A stretch of 64,000 nucleotides of DNA from Cladophialophora immunda (GCF_000835495.1 NW_015622544.1:5360855-5424854); one strand, 5' to 3'; shown: positions 1 to 11,941, numbered from the stretch's first letter. The notes: generated from the sequence alone by a model not told the origin. Numbers and translations: made by a program.

Positions 1-3000
1 GGGTGGGTAGGACCCAACACCCTTATCAGAGCCTCGAGGACTTCTTCAAGCATCTGTCGCGCTTCCTGAGTCCGACCCCGCTCGGACACAGTCAGGGCCA
101 AGTTAAACTTCGTCATCATCATATCTACATCGTCAGGATCGAGTACTCGTTGCCGTATTTGATAGACCTCCTGGAACACTTCCTCGGCTTCTTCCAGCTT
201 GTGCTGCCGTCTCAATGATAATGCCAGAGAGTTCATGGCTGACAGTCGCTCCCAGCTTTGCTCGTCCAGGAGCGTCTGGTAAACAGTGAGAACCTCTCTG
301 AGAAGCGCTTCTGCCTCCTGAGGTTTGTCTTGCCCGCTAAGTGAGTCTGCTAGCATGTGCCTAGTTTTGAGGACGTCCCTATGCTCAGGCCCAAGGACTC
401 CCTGTTGAGTAGCCAAGAGATTCCTCGATAGTCGCTCCGCCGCAGAGTATTTGGACTGTTGTAACAGTACTGTGCCCTGACTGAAGATGACTATCAAAGT
501 TTTTTTATGCGCAGGGCCAAGTTGCACTTCCCTTGTTTGACGGACCACGTTCAACAATTCGAAGCTACTATCGTATCGACCCTGTTCATTATATAGCCAT
601 GCAAATAAATCAGCTCCATCTTGGCCATTGTCTTCTTGGCCGAGCCGTCGCCCTTCTCCCGAAAAAACTGCGTCATTCTGGAGGCTGGCATCCATATGAA
701 GAACAAGTGTTTGCTTAATATTCGTAACAACGTTGTTTTCGCGCCGAATGGTGCGTATTGAATCGCCAACCAGCCGGATGGTTTCTTTAGTGAATCCGCG
801 ACGCTTCTCAGTTTGCTGTCTCAGTTGGAGCCAATCGCGAATCAGCGGATGGAAGGTGAATTTGGTCATCTTCAGCTCTGGATCTGTTGAAGCGTTCTGT
901 ACCAGCGAAAGGCTTTCGGCTCGTTCAATTAGATCCCAGAACTTGGTGGTGTCCCAGTCAGATTTCTTGCTATGTTCCATGACACCTCCCACGCATTCAG
1001 AAGTTCCCGTCTGTTCGCCAGCAGAACGAGACGCGGATTCAAAGTTGCTCTCGCCTTCTGTCTCGGCGTTGAACAAATGCATCCAACGAGGCGGATGTCT
1101 TCTGGCCCCCCGTGTTCTCACTTTCCAAACATTGTGGAAGAGCCATTCATCGATGGGAATAGGCGCTAGATAGGCGGATATGGTCAGAAAGTGAGCAATG
1201 TCCTCCTCTTGAGCGTGATTCTCCCTGCATAGTTGGTGGAAGGACATTTCCCATGTGGTAAAGGCCGACAGGGATTTTCGCTCAATGTCGTTCTGCGTTT
1301 CTTGGGACCCATATTCCCAAAAGTCCCTGGGTATGTACTTCAGGATCTTTTCGCGCTCCTTGTCGAATGTCTCTACAAAATCCCCGAGGTCTTCGAGCTT
1401 GATCCGACGGTACTGAATGTAAGCAGCAGCCTGGTCAATGGCTAAGGCGAGATGTCCAAGGCGATCAACAAGTTGTTGAGCTGCTGGTTGATATCTCTGG
1501 GTGTCAGTGTTCTTAAAGTTCCTGAACAAGAGCCGTGCCTCCTCATCCGGCAGTAGGGATGGGACAGATAGCACTTCTCCTAAGCGGTCCAGATCCTTGT
1601 GCCGGGAAGTGAAAAGAATCTCTGTCCCTGCCCATCCAAATCAGCCAGCTCTCAGGCTCGAGGTGTACACTCACCTTCGGGGATAAAATCTTTCACCCGC
1701 GGGAAACCTATTGGGTCGTCATAGTTATCAAAGACCACCAACCAGCGTCCATCACAGTTCGCTGCCATATCTAGGACGAATTGAACATTTTCATCATCGC
1801 TCCTTGAAGCGGCGGCCGACACATCAAGTACTTCGGCAATACGTACTAACGAGCGGACTGTTGTCGATTGAGAACTGGCATCCACCCAAAATAACCCTTG
1901 GTAGACGCTTTGCATCCGGCGACAGTATTCGAGAGCAATCTGGCTTTTGCCTTGGCCTCCCATTGCTGACAGAATCAAGATTCGACACCCGTCAACACTT
2001 CGAGCAGCGGCGAAAAAAGCCATGATCTCGGATATTTGCTGCTCTCGACCAATAAAGTCTTTGACTCGGAGCTTTGGTATCGTGGAGTATTTTGGTTTCC
2101 CGGAGTCTGGCAGCTTGTAAATCAGCATATGCTTCAAGTTCTGCTTTTGAACCCATGGAATGCAATCTTGCAATTGCTGAAGGACGCATCCACGCCTCGC
2201 CTCACCGGTGAGAGCAACATACCATCAACAGGCATCATATAGCCCAGAAGCTCTTTTGCACACGCTGCCGCAGTAGCCGCTGCCCAGGGATGCCAATCAT
2301 CATTCTTGTGGGCGTCGGCGTAGTCGGCGATGCCCCGAATCACAACACAGCGGAAGTTGTTCACCAAGCCAGCTGCTTCCATTTCGAAACAGAGAGCGCC
2401 GCCGATGTCTTTACTGATTCTGTCTCTGATCTTACCACTCTTGACGACGCGGTCACCGGATGCAATTGTCCCATAAAAGATTGCTGGCTCATTCGATGCA
2501 CGAGCCGACGTGAGGACTGGTACCTTCTCTTCGCATTTTTCACATCCATTGTGACCAGATAGGTAGCTGTGTCTGCTGTTACTTGGAGAGCGAATATCGG
2601 TTTCTGGCTTCGGAGGCGTATACACTTCATCCAATCCGGAAGACTTCCCTCGTGACGAGGCCACAATGGTCGATATCTTATTATCGACCACGCGGTGGTC
2701 CGATTTCATCTTGACAATTGCGGTCATCCATTCTTGTGGAGGCTTGTCAAGATGACCCTTACGAATGAAGCCCGTAATCGACTCCTTTCCTAGATCATAC
2801 TGAACCACACCACCGTGTTCGCTCTCCGGCATCCCGATGACAACATCACCTAGCCGGATATCGTGGATCGTGCTAGGTATACCTCCGCCTATACCGACGA
2901 GTAAACGCAATTTGGCAGACAGAAAACTTCGCTGCATATGCGTTGCAACCGCGGTGGCAGCGCCAATGCCTTGGAACCCTTCAGGCAAGTACCCGATTAC

Positions 3001-3183
3001 AACGTTTCGTCCGCCCATCTCCCCGAAGATGTAGCTGTTTGGATCTCCCTCTCTTTTAGGGAGCCGAGCATGCTCCTGGTCCAACATGTACCTCACAGCA
3101 CTCATCTCGACCTCGAGCGGACATATGATTGCTACTGTGTAGTCGCTGTGCTTCAGCCGCCGTGTTGGTGGTGCTCCTGCCAT
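1..3183 (-). CDS. Fungal NLR-type receptor: PNP_UDP - NB-ARC - TPR (3' end beyond window)
   Basis: Model: exons 3183-2223, 2166-1675 and 1627-1 (complement), at least 1,026 codons, still open at the window edge. The N-terminal ~300 residues match the nucleoside phosphorylase (PNP_UDP_1) fold: VAIICPLEVEMSA start and a VGIGGGIP core. Next comes an NB-ARC NTPase with P-loop MGGQGKS near residue 388 and Walker B-like VVFDNYDDP, then TPR units with the LGPxH signature (LGPAHKKTL, LGPEHRDVL, LGPTH). This architecture is known in fungal NOD-like receptors linked to non-self recognition and programmed cell death; the exact role here is inferred. Both introns have good sites (GTATGT..AAG, 56 nt; GTGAGT..CAG, 47 nt), and the frame holds through the whole TPR region. 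The start is the first ATG before the PNP domain. Confidence 0.88.
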
Positions 3184-3948
3184 CGTGGCGTAGCATTCCC
3201 TACGCGTCCTCGGAGTAGGATTCAATGGAGGTTCCGCCGTCTTTGTGCTGCTCTGGGCTTCTGAAACGACGTCAGCTAGGTGCCATGGAGTCGGATCGCT
3301 TCTTGAGGTGGGCGAGCAGTGAGCTGCGTAGATGTGTGAAGCAATCTTTATTGTTGTTGACTCTCAGCCTGACGGCAGAGTCCAAGGCATTTGGCCGGGT
3401 TGCTGAGGCTGGTGGCTGTTGCATGCTGGTTGATGTGGGCCCGTCCCAATCGCCCACCTGGGACCCCAAGAAGTGCGCCTTGGGGACGCCTTGGGGCTGC
3501 GCATGCCGAGGCCTAAGCGTCGCTGATTCGATTGAGCAGCAGTGACACTGTTCAAAGATGTGCTGTTGTCAAAATAAAGAAGAGAATAGTCTGGTTCAAG
3601 GACCATCATGCTTGAGAACGAGGTGCTTGCTAGATCATGGTGTGTGCTACTATGTTAGGGGTATCTGCTACGCCTTGTTCAGATATCACAGCATAGACGC
3701 TCTCTCTAGATGGCCACGAGGTGGTCGCTACATCAGATACAACTGATATTGTCGATGAGGATAGGGAGACCACTGTGCCCAGGAGTAGAGTAGACACCCT
3801 GAGGAATTATTATTACAGTTGCCTTTGAGCTAATAGAGTCAGACTTACCTGGGGTCATGCAGCGCCACCCACTTTACGCGTGCAGCCCAAGCCTGCGGCT
3901 TGAGACCACCGCCTGCACATCCTTCAAAGCTATCTTCCATCTGCATGG
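3184..3948. other. Intergenic, 765 bp
   Basis: This lies upstream of the NLR start and downstream of the MDR reductase stop. I see no convincing gene, tRNA or mobile element; short open frames here lack family features. Confidence 0.5.
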
Positions 3949-5186
3949 TTAGAAGAAACGAGTCTGTCCCTTCTCTTCTGTCTCGTCTATTCGAATCACA
4001 TATTTCTTCGCACTCGCCCTTCCGCCCTGCAGATTCTTCAGTGCTACCGGCAAACCTCTCAGCCCGTTGGCCACGATCTGATAGGGATGCGCAGTGAGCC
4101 AGCCATCCGCCAATCCCCTCGCGAAAACACTCGAATAGACGGCTCCAAAGTCGTGCCCATGCCCATCGGGATTGAACCTCACGCCCTTCTTTGCATTCAC
4201 AGGGAAAGGGCCTGTGTGGACATAGCCCACGTATGTGAGCGAAGTGAGAATCTTCTTGGCCACAGCACTGTAATCCTTCTCAAGGAGCACGAAGGTCGCA
4301 TGTCCATTGGGAGCGAGCAGCCGGGCCATCAGTTCTGGAGACCCATGCTCTGAGATACAGTCGAAAGCATGGCCGACAGAGTCAATCCCTCGCTCGGCCA
4401 GTGTCTCATGCACCCGGCTTATAAGGTGCTCCTCGCCCTCACGGTAGTCCACCACGACGTCTCCTTTCGACCGATCGATTAGTTTTTCAACCATGAGGTG
4501 CCCATTCCCAGCAATGGCGATGATTGGATGAATGTTGGATCTGCAAGCAAGCTTCAACACAAACGCCCCAACAGCACTCGAGGCCCCGTAGACAATGAGA
4601 GGAGTTCGTGCAGTTGCCGGCTCCCAAGGTGGTGTCAATTGCAGGCAGTGGTATAGTCCAACGGCAGCCGTGAATGCAGCAAGAGGGATAGTTGCTGCCT
4701 GCTTGCGCAACAAAGAGTCAGTCCTCTTACGCCAGGTCTTGCCGGTATCGTTCGCCCTACCTCTTCGAAAGACACCTGGTCCGGCAGATGCAGAGTGGTG
4801 TGCGCCGGGGCAATGGCATACTCTGCAAAGCTGCCGTGCGCCGTGCGCATCTGATGAAAGGCAGCAACACGATCCCCCTTCCGGAAACCGACTACCTTCT
4901 CGCCGACTTGTTCGACGATCCCCGCTATGTCATCCCCAGAGTTGAGTGGCTTATTGCTGTACACCACCGATTTCCAGTCCTTGCTGCAGGTCTCCTCGTT
5001 AGTGTGGGTCGTTGCACCATTAAGAATCGCTGTTTTCGAAAGTGAAGTGAGCTTTGCCAGATCGAGCGCTTACGGATTACACCCTGTGCATATCACCTTG
5101 ATCAGGAGTTCTCCTTCTCCGGCCCTTGGCACCGGGGACTGAACAATTTCCACCTCTAGCGAAGGTTGAACAATGGCTTCCAGCAT
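3949..5186 (-). CDS. MDR-family NAD(P)H oxidoreductase (quinone / trans-enoyl reductase-like)
   Basis: Exons 5186-5074, 4983-4761 and 4698-3949 give 361 residues, typical for the medium-chain dehydrogenase/reductase family. The N-terminus has the GroES-like fold (EAIVQPSLEVEIV, CNPKDWK, DDIAGIVEQVG, GDRVAAF). The Rossmann dinucleotide site is YGASSAVGA near residue 150. No catalytic-zinc signature is evident, so this is probably a zinc-independent enoyl or quinone reductase of the ToxD/LovC-like type common in fungal metabolite clusters. The CNP/KDWK join is restored by a GTAAGC..CAG intron and the FEE/AAT join by GTAGGG..CAG. It is divergent from the P450 across 377 bp, which suggests shared control. 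The substrate is unknown. Confidence 0.85.
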
Positions 5187-5563
5187 CTCGACCGTCGGAG
5201 TCGGGGCTTATTTTGGCTATTTGGCGATCAGCCAGCCCTAAAGTAAGATCGAAGAGGTAAGCCCACCAGTTCCACCTTTTCGTCGATCCCTGGTATGCTG
5301 TTTACCTAGTTGACTGCAATTGTCAATGCTCCAAGAGCCGCTACGTGCCTCAATATAAGCCTGTTGTCGGTGTTCGCGTGAAGTCCGGATTACTTGAGCA
5401 GCAGTAAGGCAGCTGGGTACCACGGTGAAGGACGGTCAGCCGTTTTCTGATCGGCTGGCTCTCAAATGTCCCCCCCGGCATATAAGGGATTACAAGTCGA
5501 CCAGACGAATGCTAACAATCCTGAAACGAGATTGAAAGCTCTTGCCTTGGACCGCCTGTCAAA
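5187..5563. promoter_or_regulatory. Shared divergent promoter of the MDR reductase and P450
   Basis: A 377-bp gap separates the two start codons, which face away from each other. It contains a TATA-like element on the P450 side and no competing open frame. A common regulator for the two enzymes is inferred from the arrangement only. Confidence 0.5.
5481..5486 (+). promoter_or_regulatory. TATA-like box of the P450 gene
   Basis: TATAAG occurs 78 bp upstream of the P450 ATG, a usual distance for an inducible fungal promoter. The assignment rests on sequence and spacing only. Confidence 0.4.
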
Positions 5564-7652
5564 ATGTATTGGTCTCTCTTCCTTCTACCTGTCGCCCTGG
5601 TTGTCTACCTCGCCTTCAGGCCCAACACCAAGGACAACCTCCCAGACGGTCCAGGGGTGCTGCTTGCTGAGAAAGACCGCCGAAGTAAACTTCACATCTA
5701 TCTTGCACCATGCGCAAAAACATACGGAGACTTCTTCTCCTACAAGATGGGTCGCTCTACCGCAATTGTGCTCAGCAGTGTCCAGGCCATTGAGGAACTA
5801 TTGGTCAAGAAGGGCCACATTTACAGCTCACGGCCGACGAGTTCTCCCCAAGCAGACATCATCACCGGAAAGGCAAGGATTGTGAATATGCCGTACGGGG
5901 AAGAGTTTAGGGTGCTGTCCATCTACTTGATCTGGATCGACAGTTGACAAGAACTGATTCGTCCCAGAAACACCGCAAAATCATCCATACGCTGCTCGGA
6001 ATACAGAATGCAAAGATCTTTCTCCCTTATCAGGAGTACGAATCTCGACAAACGTTGAGAAACCTGTTGGACGCTCCGGGCCTGTTCTACTCGGAAATGT
6101 CGCGATACTCTGCCAGTGTGACGTTCTCGCTTTTGTGAGTACCAGTTCCAGATTTTCGAAGGGAATTTGGAATTGCTATTAGGGTTGGTCTGCCATTCCT
6201 GACGTCGTTCTGATTTGTTACTACAGAGTTGGCGCCCGATTTGACCGCTCAGACGCTTTTCTTCCAACGTAAGTTTGCCCTTTCGATTGCAATCTCATGA
6301 TGTGGCATCGCATACCTATCTCAAATACCCTCAAAGTCCAGTCACGGCTGAATGCACTGCAGGACGATTGGCAAAATGATGCAGAAATTCTTTAACAGTA
6401 TGTTTACAATACCTGTGGCCTCAACAGCCAATCAAGATTCTGACGATCTCAAAGACATCACCCCGGGGGTCTGGCTTGTCGACCGTTACCCTTTCCTAAA
6501 CTATCTTCCTGGACCGCTTGCTCCCTGGAGGTCTCAGGCATACTCCGTCCATCTCGAGATGCGCAATTTCTGGAGTGTCTTCCTCCATTCTATCGAACAG
6601 CGAGTGAAGGATGGTACCGCGCCGGACTGCTTTCTGAGCAGATTTATTCAGAACCCCGAGTCAGAGCATCTCAGCGAGATTGAACGGATCAGTGTGACGG
6701 CGGAATTGCTCACGGCGGGCACGTAAGTCTACCTCCGAAAGCTCGAGTTGGAGGCCGAGAGTCTCGGAGCCCAAAGATCCGTCTTCTCTGATCCAAGGAT
6801 TGGATGCTGATGGAGATCATCCAGGGAGACGACCGCGACGGCGCTGCAGTGGTTTTTCAAGGCGTGCGCGAAACACCCGGGATGGATCCGAGAAGCCCAG
6901 AAGGAGCTGGATACCGTAGTTGGGAGAGAGAGACTGCCGGATTTCTCTGACCGCGGAAATCTGCCATACATCACCGCCGTGGTTTCAGAACTCCATCGAT
7001 GGGCATCCGCAACACCATTGGCATTCTTCCACGCCACCTCTCACAGCGACACATACCGCGGCTCGACAATTCCCAAATCCACAATGGTAATTCCGAACAC
7101 GTACGCCGTGCATTACTCGGACGAGTACTTTCCGAATCCCTCAGCCTTTCTTCCTGGCCGGTGGCTACCGCGCGACGATCCACGGCACGTCCTCAACGGT
7201 GCAAAGACGCCCAATCACCTCGCATTCGGAGTGGGTAGAAGAGAATGTCCCGGCAGGCATGTCGCGGACTCGAGTCTATTCATTGTTATCAGCCGAATCT
7301 TGTGGGCTTTTGATATTGACCGCGGTGACAACCCAGCCCCGAGTGACGAAACAGGTAAGTCGTGATAAAGTATTCCATTTCTCCCTTGACATTTCTGCCT
7401 CTAGACCTGGTGATGGAATCAAATAAAGAGAAGAAACCCCGAGTCTCGAGCTAACCTGATTCCCATCGTTTAGTGGGAGCGTTTCCCGTCTTGGGTCCCG
7501 CGCCCTTCAAATGCAGAATCACGCCCCGGTCGGAAGACGTCGCGAAAAAGGTCCGCCTCTTCGCCGACCACATTGACACGGGCCTGCACGTCGAGGATGG
7601 GAGTATCTACGACGCGAGCGTGCAGGCGGTGTTGGCCAAAGCGAAATCTTGA
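5564..7652 (+). CDS. Cytochrome P450 monooxygenase (microsomal, class II)
   Basis: Six exons (5564-5911, 5968-6134, 6227-6268, 6363-6722, 6825-7354, 7474-7652) give 541 residues. A hydrophobic N-terminal anchor (residues 2-18) indicates the ER membrane. P450 hallmarks are present: C-helix FRKHRK, I-helix oxygen-binding AGTETT (formed across the 6723-6824 intron), K-helix ELHR (E361-R364), PERF-like FLPGRW, and heme loop FGVGRRECPG with ligand Cys447. Electrons should come from cytochrome P450 reductase. The first donor (GTGCTG) is weak but the join restores frame and the C-helix. Its neighbours, a divergent MDR reductase and a convergent O-methyltransferase, suggest a tailoring step in a small pathway. 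The CYP family and substrate cannot be read from sequence alone. Confidence 0.92.
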
Positions 7653-8101
7653 AGCCCTTTCGTACAGTGCTGTTGCTGCATGGGAGCAAATCACGGTGGA
7701 CGTACCCAGAACCTGCCATTTTACCAGACAGAGCAATCAGCGCTCTTTAGAAGGTCTAGCAAGTCTCATTAAAGATAGAAATCAATTCGAAGAAGTAGTA
7801 GCAGAGGGTTTAGAGAGTGTAGCCTGTGTAGGTCTCCTACATGGTATACTGGGGGAGGAGGCTAGATCACGTGCTCGACGACGACAAGGCTGAACATCCC
7901 CTTTTTCCCAACCAGCGCTGTTTTGCAGCCCGGAAAGTCACAATAGACGAGCAGAATCGGGTCAAGGTCCTCATTAAAACACATGGCCTCTCTGATAGGC
8001 ATAGAGATTGCTATTGCAGACAGCACCGCGTGCTCCAACCTGGCGCTATTCATATGTTATATTGTATATCACGTCACATGCCCTCTATGCGACCTGGTTT
8101 T
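7653..8101. other. Intergenic between convergent P450 and O-methyltransferase
   Basis: This 449-bp stretch holds the 3' regions of two convergent genes. No further gene is supported. Confidence 0.5.
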
Positions 8102-9580
8102 TCAAGCGCTCTTCAATTTCCCCTCGACGATGCCGGCCGCCGCCTCCGGGGCGCGATGGATGTGGACGACCTCGAGCCCGACGCCGTCAAACAGCTTGCG
8201 GAAGTCGGCCTCGGTGCGCTCCTTGCCGCCCATGACCATGCACGCGACGTCCAGCGCCGCGGTGTGGGCCTCCTTGTCTGTCATGATTTCCGGGAGGAGC
8301 ATGTCGGCAATGAGGACGCGCGAGTCGGGCGCCATGGCCGGGATGATCTGCCGGAGCGCCTTGGCGCACAGCTCGTCGCTGTAGTCATGGAAGACGCGGC
8401 GGAAGAAGTACGCTTTGGCGCCTGTGCAGGAGATCGGTGTCAGTCAGACATGATATGGCTCGCTCAATTTGTATGAATGCGTGCAGGCATGTCTTTGTGG
8501 GCAGAAATTGGGAGAACAACAAGATTCGAGACGTATTGGCTCGTTTGTGTTGGCAGCAGTGGACTCACCTTTGACAGGCTGTTCGGTCCAGAAATCATGC
8601 TCCATCAACTTCACTCCTTCTGGGGGAATCTTCTCCTTGTCGGCCATGGCTATAATCTCCTTTTGATCTTGTAAAACCACATTTCTGGGATCCAACTCCT
8701 TGTACCCATCCAGGACCTTCTTCAAGGTGTTACCCACTCCGCCACCGATGTCCACCAGAGCGGTTCGGTTGGGGTCTTTCTGTAACTCGTCTTCAGTTAA
8801 TTTAAGTTGGTTAAAATCATAGTACCCAAGGACAGGAACCAGGTTGTCGCCCATTTTCAGCCCCAGCTGGAATGTCTTTAACTTCTCCGGATCTTTGGAC
8901 ATGATTTCCCATGTCGTCAACCCGGAGTCGCTTGCGTTATGGTAGTCGGAGTAAGGGTTGACGTAGAAGGACGTCGGCTCTACAGCCCCGCGTTTTGCCA
9001 GATATTTCGGGAGATCCGTCATGGGCTGAAGGAAGTGGTCGAACATCAAAGTGAAGAACATTCCGGGGAAAGACGTGTAGGCCTGTGAGAACTTGGTGGA
9101 TCCAAAGGTACCATCTTCGGGCGACTGCGTTACAAACCCCGACGCAACTAGAGGGCGCAACAGTCTTTCTGATCACTACCGTGTCAGCTTCACCACTTTT
9201 TCCTCTCAGATCATGCGGTATCGCAGTGACTTCATCACCAGCAGTGAACCAAGCAGAACAGGAGCCATACCAAGCAGCACATCCTGAACCCCAGACTTCT
9301 CACTTAGCTCCTTTGCGCTGATGGTCTTTCCCTCTTCAGCTGGCATCTTCTCAAACACCTTCAGGTCCAATAGCGTGCGGACAGAGACCAGCTCGGCCAT
9401 TTGTAGGGAATGGGCCTGGACCATCATCCCTGGATCCATTAAAGAATGCATAATCTTCTTGGAGAGGCTGACGAGAGCCGCTTTCGGTGCCAGAGACGCC
9501 GCATCATGGCCTGTGGCAGGCACGTAGTTGCTGGCGAGCTGCGATAGTTCGTTGATAAGTGAACGTAGATCTTCAGCCAT
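8102..9580 (-). CDS. SAM-dependent O-methyltransferase (COMT-like, OmtA type)
   Basis: Exons 9580-9271, 9168-8569 and 8421-8102 give 409 residues, the normal size for fungal plant-COMT-like methyltransferases. An N-terminal winged-helix dimerisation region (roughly residues 40-160) includes SEKSGVQDVLL. The SAM-binding glycine motif is VDIGGGVG, and the catalytic His lies in RRVFHDYSD (about His315). The enzyme should methylate a phenolic or other hydroxyl group of a small molecule. The ATG was chosen because upstream sequence in frame is not protein-like. The last intron (147 nt) is long for this window. The final exon is more GC-rich than the first two. It is convergent with the P450, and a common pathway is inferred. 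Confidence 0.9.
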
Positions 9581-10715
9581 TTTGGACGGATGCCGTCGTC
9601 GAGATGATTGTTTAAGAGAAGGGCTGTGATCGGCTGTACGTCCGGGGACAGGAATGAGGCCCAAGAAGAAGATCCTGATGTTTTCCTTGCCTGGTGAAGC
9701 ACCCAATCGACGAATTCTCTCTACACGTAGCTGCTCATCGGGGACGAGGACTTACCTTCCATCCACGAGTCGGCAGAGTGGTATCTGGGCCATCAAATAC
9801 CTCAGAGGGTACGGACATGGCGGTTCCCACCCAAGTGCATAGCGGCCCTCGGCCGAATTGACGTGGTTGTTGATAGACAAGTCATTCGCCGGCGGTAGCT
9901 GCAGTTGGCGCATGTACCTTTCACCATCTGTTTCATGCACGTCGAGGGCGCGTTGCCAGCGCATCGCCGAGCAAGACAAGGCGCAAGGGCTCAGTTGCGG
10001 ATTTGGACGCATGGGATGCTGCTTACTGGTTGGTTGGGCCACTGGCATTGTTTCGGCTGGAGAGATGGGATCCGTCAGAGTCGCAACTCAAGCCATGTAT
10101 GCGGGAGGTGAGTGGGTGCATCTTGGGTGCCTGCAGACGCCTAATGAATCCGCGGGGAACTAAGGGATCTTCTAACGCTGGGAGGGCTTTGCATGTGCCT
10201 GCGTCGATCAAGAATGCAGGATTGACACGGATTGATTAGGGAAGAGAAACCAGGAGGTGGATCAAGGGTGAGATTATATGTAACTTCCTGTGTGAATGAC
10301 TAGTTACAAGAATAACTGGCGAGGGAGTGACGGCACAAGAGACAAACTGCAAAGCCCAGCGTCCCTCCCTCTCATCAACCTCTAACGCCACCCCTCCTCA
10401 GCGTCCGATATAGCTAGAGTAACGCTGCTGTCTTGAGTCGAGATCATCCTTCCTGCTTCGATTCCGTTGGGGTGTCGCTGAACCCTATCCAATTCCCGAA
10501 CTCCGCGTGCCTTTGGCATAGAACCTTGCCAATTCCAAAAGAATGTGTCCTATCCTTACCAGCGTGCCCAACCAACCCAGAACTAGGTACCCTTCAACGT
10601 GGACTCGTCCATTGATGTTCCTTGCCTGAGGACGCCGCCCAGACTGACATTGCTGCCGTGTGTATCATGACTTAATTCATACATCGTCGCTTCGATTGAT
10701 CATCTCCGGGGTTGA
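9581..10715. other. Intergenic, 1.1 kb
   Basis: This lies between the methyltransferase start and the stop of the 222-aa gene. No coding region with family features or plausible splicing was found, and no repeat or RNA gene. Confidence 0.45.
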
Positions 10716-11384
10716 TCACGGCATCATTGCCTCCGCCTCCTCGTCCGTGACAAAGATCTCAGCCACCGGGCAGTGGTCCTCGTCTCCAAAGTCACCGTCG
10801 TACAGTTTCTTTCGACCCCTCTCTCCATATCGTCCCAACATATAGCTTGGCAAGAACAGCTCGTCATTCCATGTGAACCCTTGACTGTATTTCGTGTATG
10901 TGATCAATCGAGGAGGCTCGTCCGGATCATCGTGATGAGCATTCAGGTTGATGGACTTGTACGAGCTGGAAGAGAGCATCGAAGGGCCAAGGGGAGAGGA
11001 GGAAGCATTGAAGAGCATGGGCATGCTACTGGGCGGTGGCATGCCGGCCTTGTGCTTGTCTTTCTGCTGTGATGTGCTGGCTTCGTCTTTGGAATGCAGC
11101 GAGCCCGGAAGTCGAACCCCCTCACCTGGTGATGGAGCAATGTTGCGGAGCAGATGTTGAGGTCGAGTCGGAATAGGGCTATAGGACCAGGGCGAGTCTT
11201 GATCAGAACCCGAGCCTAGCGACGATGGACCAGCATCTGAAGCTTCGGCTCTTTCGGCGTTTTGGAGGTAGCGTTCACTTCGACGACGTCGGTTCGGCGC
11301 AGAGTAGTCTGCATGGTTACCGGTATGCAAAGGTATCTTGATAGCCCGGGAACCGGGGGCGTGAGGAGCAGAGGAATCAGGCAT
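10716..11384 (-). CDS. Uncharacterised 222-aa protein
   Basis: A single uninterrupted frame starts with ATG and codes for 222 residues. I do not recognise a named domain. The first ~140 residues are rich in Ser, Pro and charged residues and probably disordered, with a basic RRRR patch near residue 33. The last ~65 residues look ordered, with PRLITYTKYS, GFTWNDELFLPSY and an acidic end (VTDEEAEAMMP). A conserved C-terminal motif behind a disordered leader is common in fungal-specific proteins. No signal peptide or membrane segment is seen. Confidence rests on the long clean frame and the structured tail. Confidence 0.65.
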   Translation of the reverse strand: MPDSSAPHAPGSRAIKIPLHTGNHADYSAPNRRRRSERYLQNAERAEASDAGPSSLGSGSDQDSPWSYSPIPTRPQHLLRNIAPSPGEGVRLPGSLHSKDEASTSQQKDKHKAGMPPPSSMPMLFNASSSPLGPSMLSSSSYKSINLNAHHDDPDEPPRLITYTKYSQGFTWNDELFLPSYMLGRYGERGRKKLYDGDFGDEDHCPVAEIFVTDEEAEAMMP

Positions 11385-11941
11385 TTTATGAGCACCACTA
11401 CCGCCACCACCACCTGTGGGATTCCAGAAGCCCTAGTGAAGGGATGTGAAGAGGATTATAGAAAACGCCTTTCACCAAGCTCCGTGAACAGCAAAGGAAA
11501 ATCCCAAGCCTGTAGTGATTACCTGTAAGTGGTGTACATGAGAGTGGTGTGGAATGGGGAGAAGAAGAAAGTGCAGTAACGTGTTGGGAGAGGGTGCTGG
11601 AGACATTAGATGCGCATGATTCAGGTCACGTTGACAGATTGAGTCACCGCCCGAGTCACCGCCCGAGTCACCGCACCAGAGGCTAATCGATGGTTAAGGC
11701 GGTGCTTGCTGGGCTTAGTTGATGCCGCCTGCGCGTGCCTCGCCCACTCGCCGCAACAACCCCGCATTATTTTCGCGATAACGATAAGACATGCCACACG
11801 CTGCACCCAGCTCAGGTCTTGATTGGCTGCATCGGGCCACCGAGGCGCGTCTGTGGCCGCATCATATTAGGCTCCGGGCCTGTCATGCTACAGAACAATT
11901 AACTGCCAGCTGCATTATCCCAACACATGAATTCCCCCCCT
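11385..11941. other. Intergenic with a short tandem repeat
   Basis: This 557-bp gap lies between the start of the 222-aa gene and the stop of CWH43. It contains the 12-bp triplet repeat listed separately; no gene is seen. Confidence 0.5.
11641..11676. repeat. 12-bp tandem repeat, three copies
   Basis: Unit GAGTCACCGCCC is present twice perfectly, followed by one copy with a single change (GAGTCACCGCAC). It carries TGACTC-type half-sites, which may be coincidental. Confidence 0.9.

Noticed and set aside
3184..3225. Extension of the NLR upstream of its first ATG
   Set aside because: The open frame continues 14 codons but only from a TTG; the first ATG is at 3183 and directly precedes the PNP domain.
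7841..8476. Frame over the end of the O-methyltransferase
   Set aside because: Antisense to the last methyltransferase exon, which carries the catalytic His.
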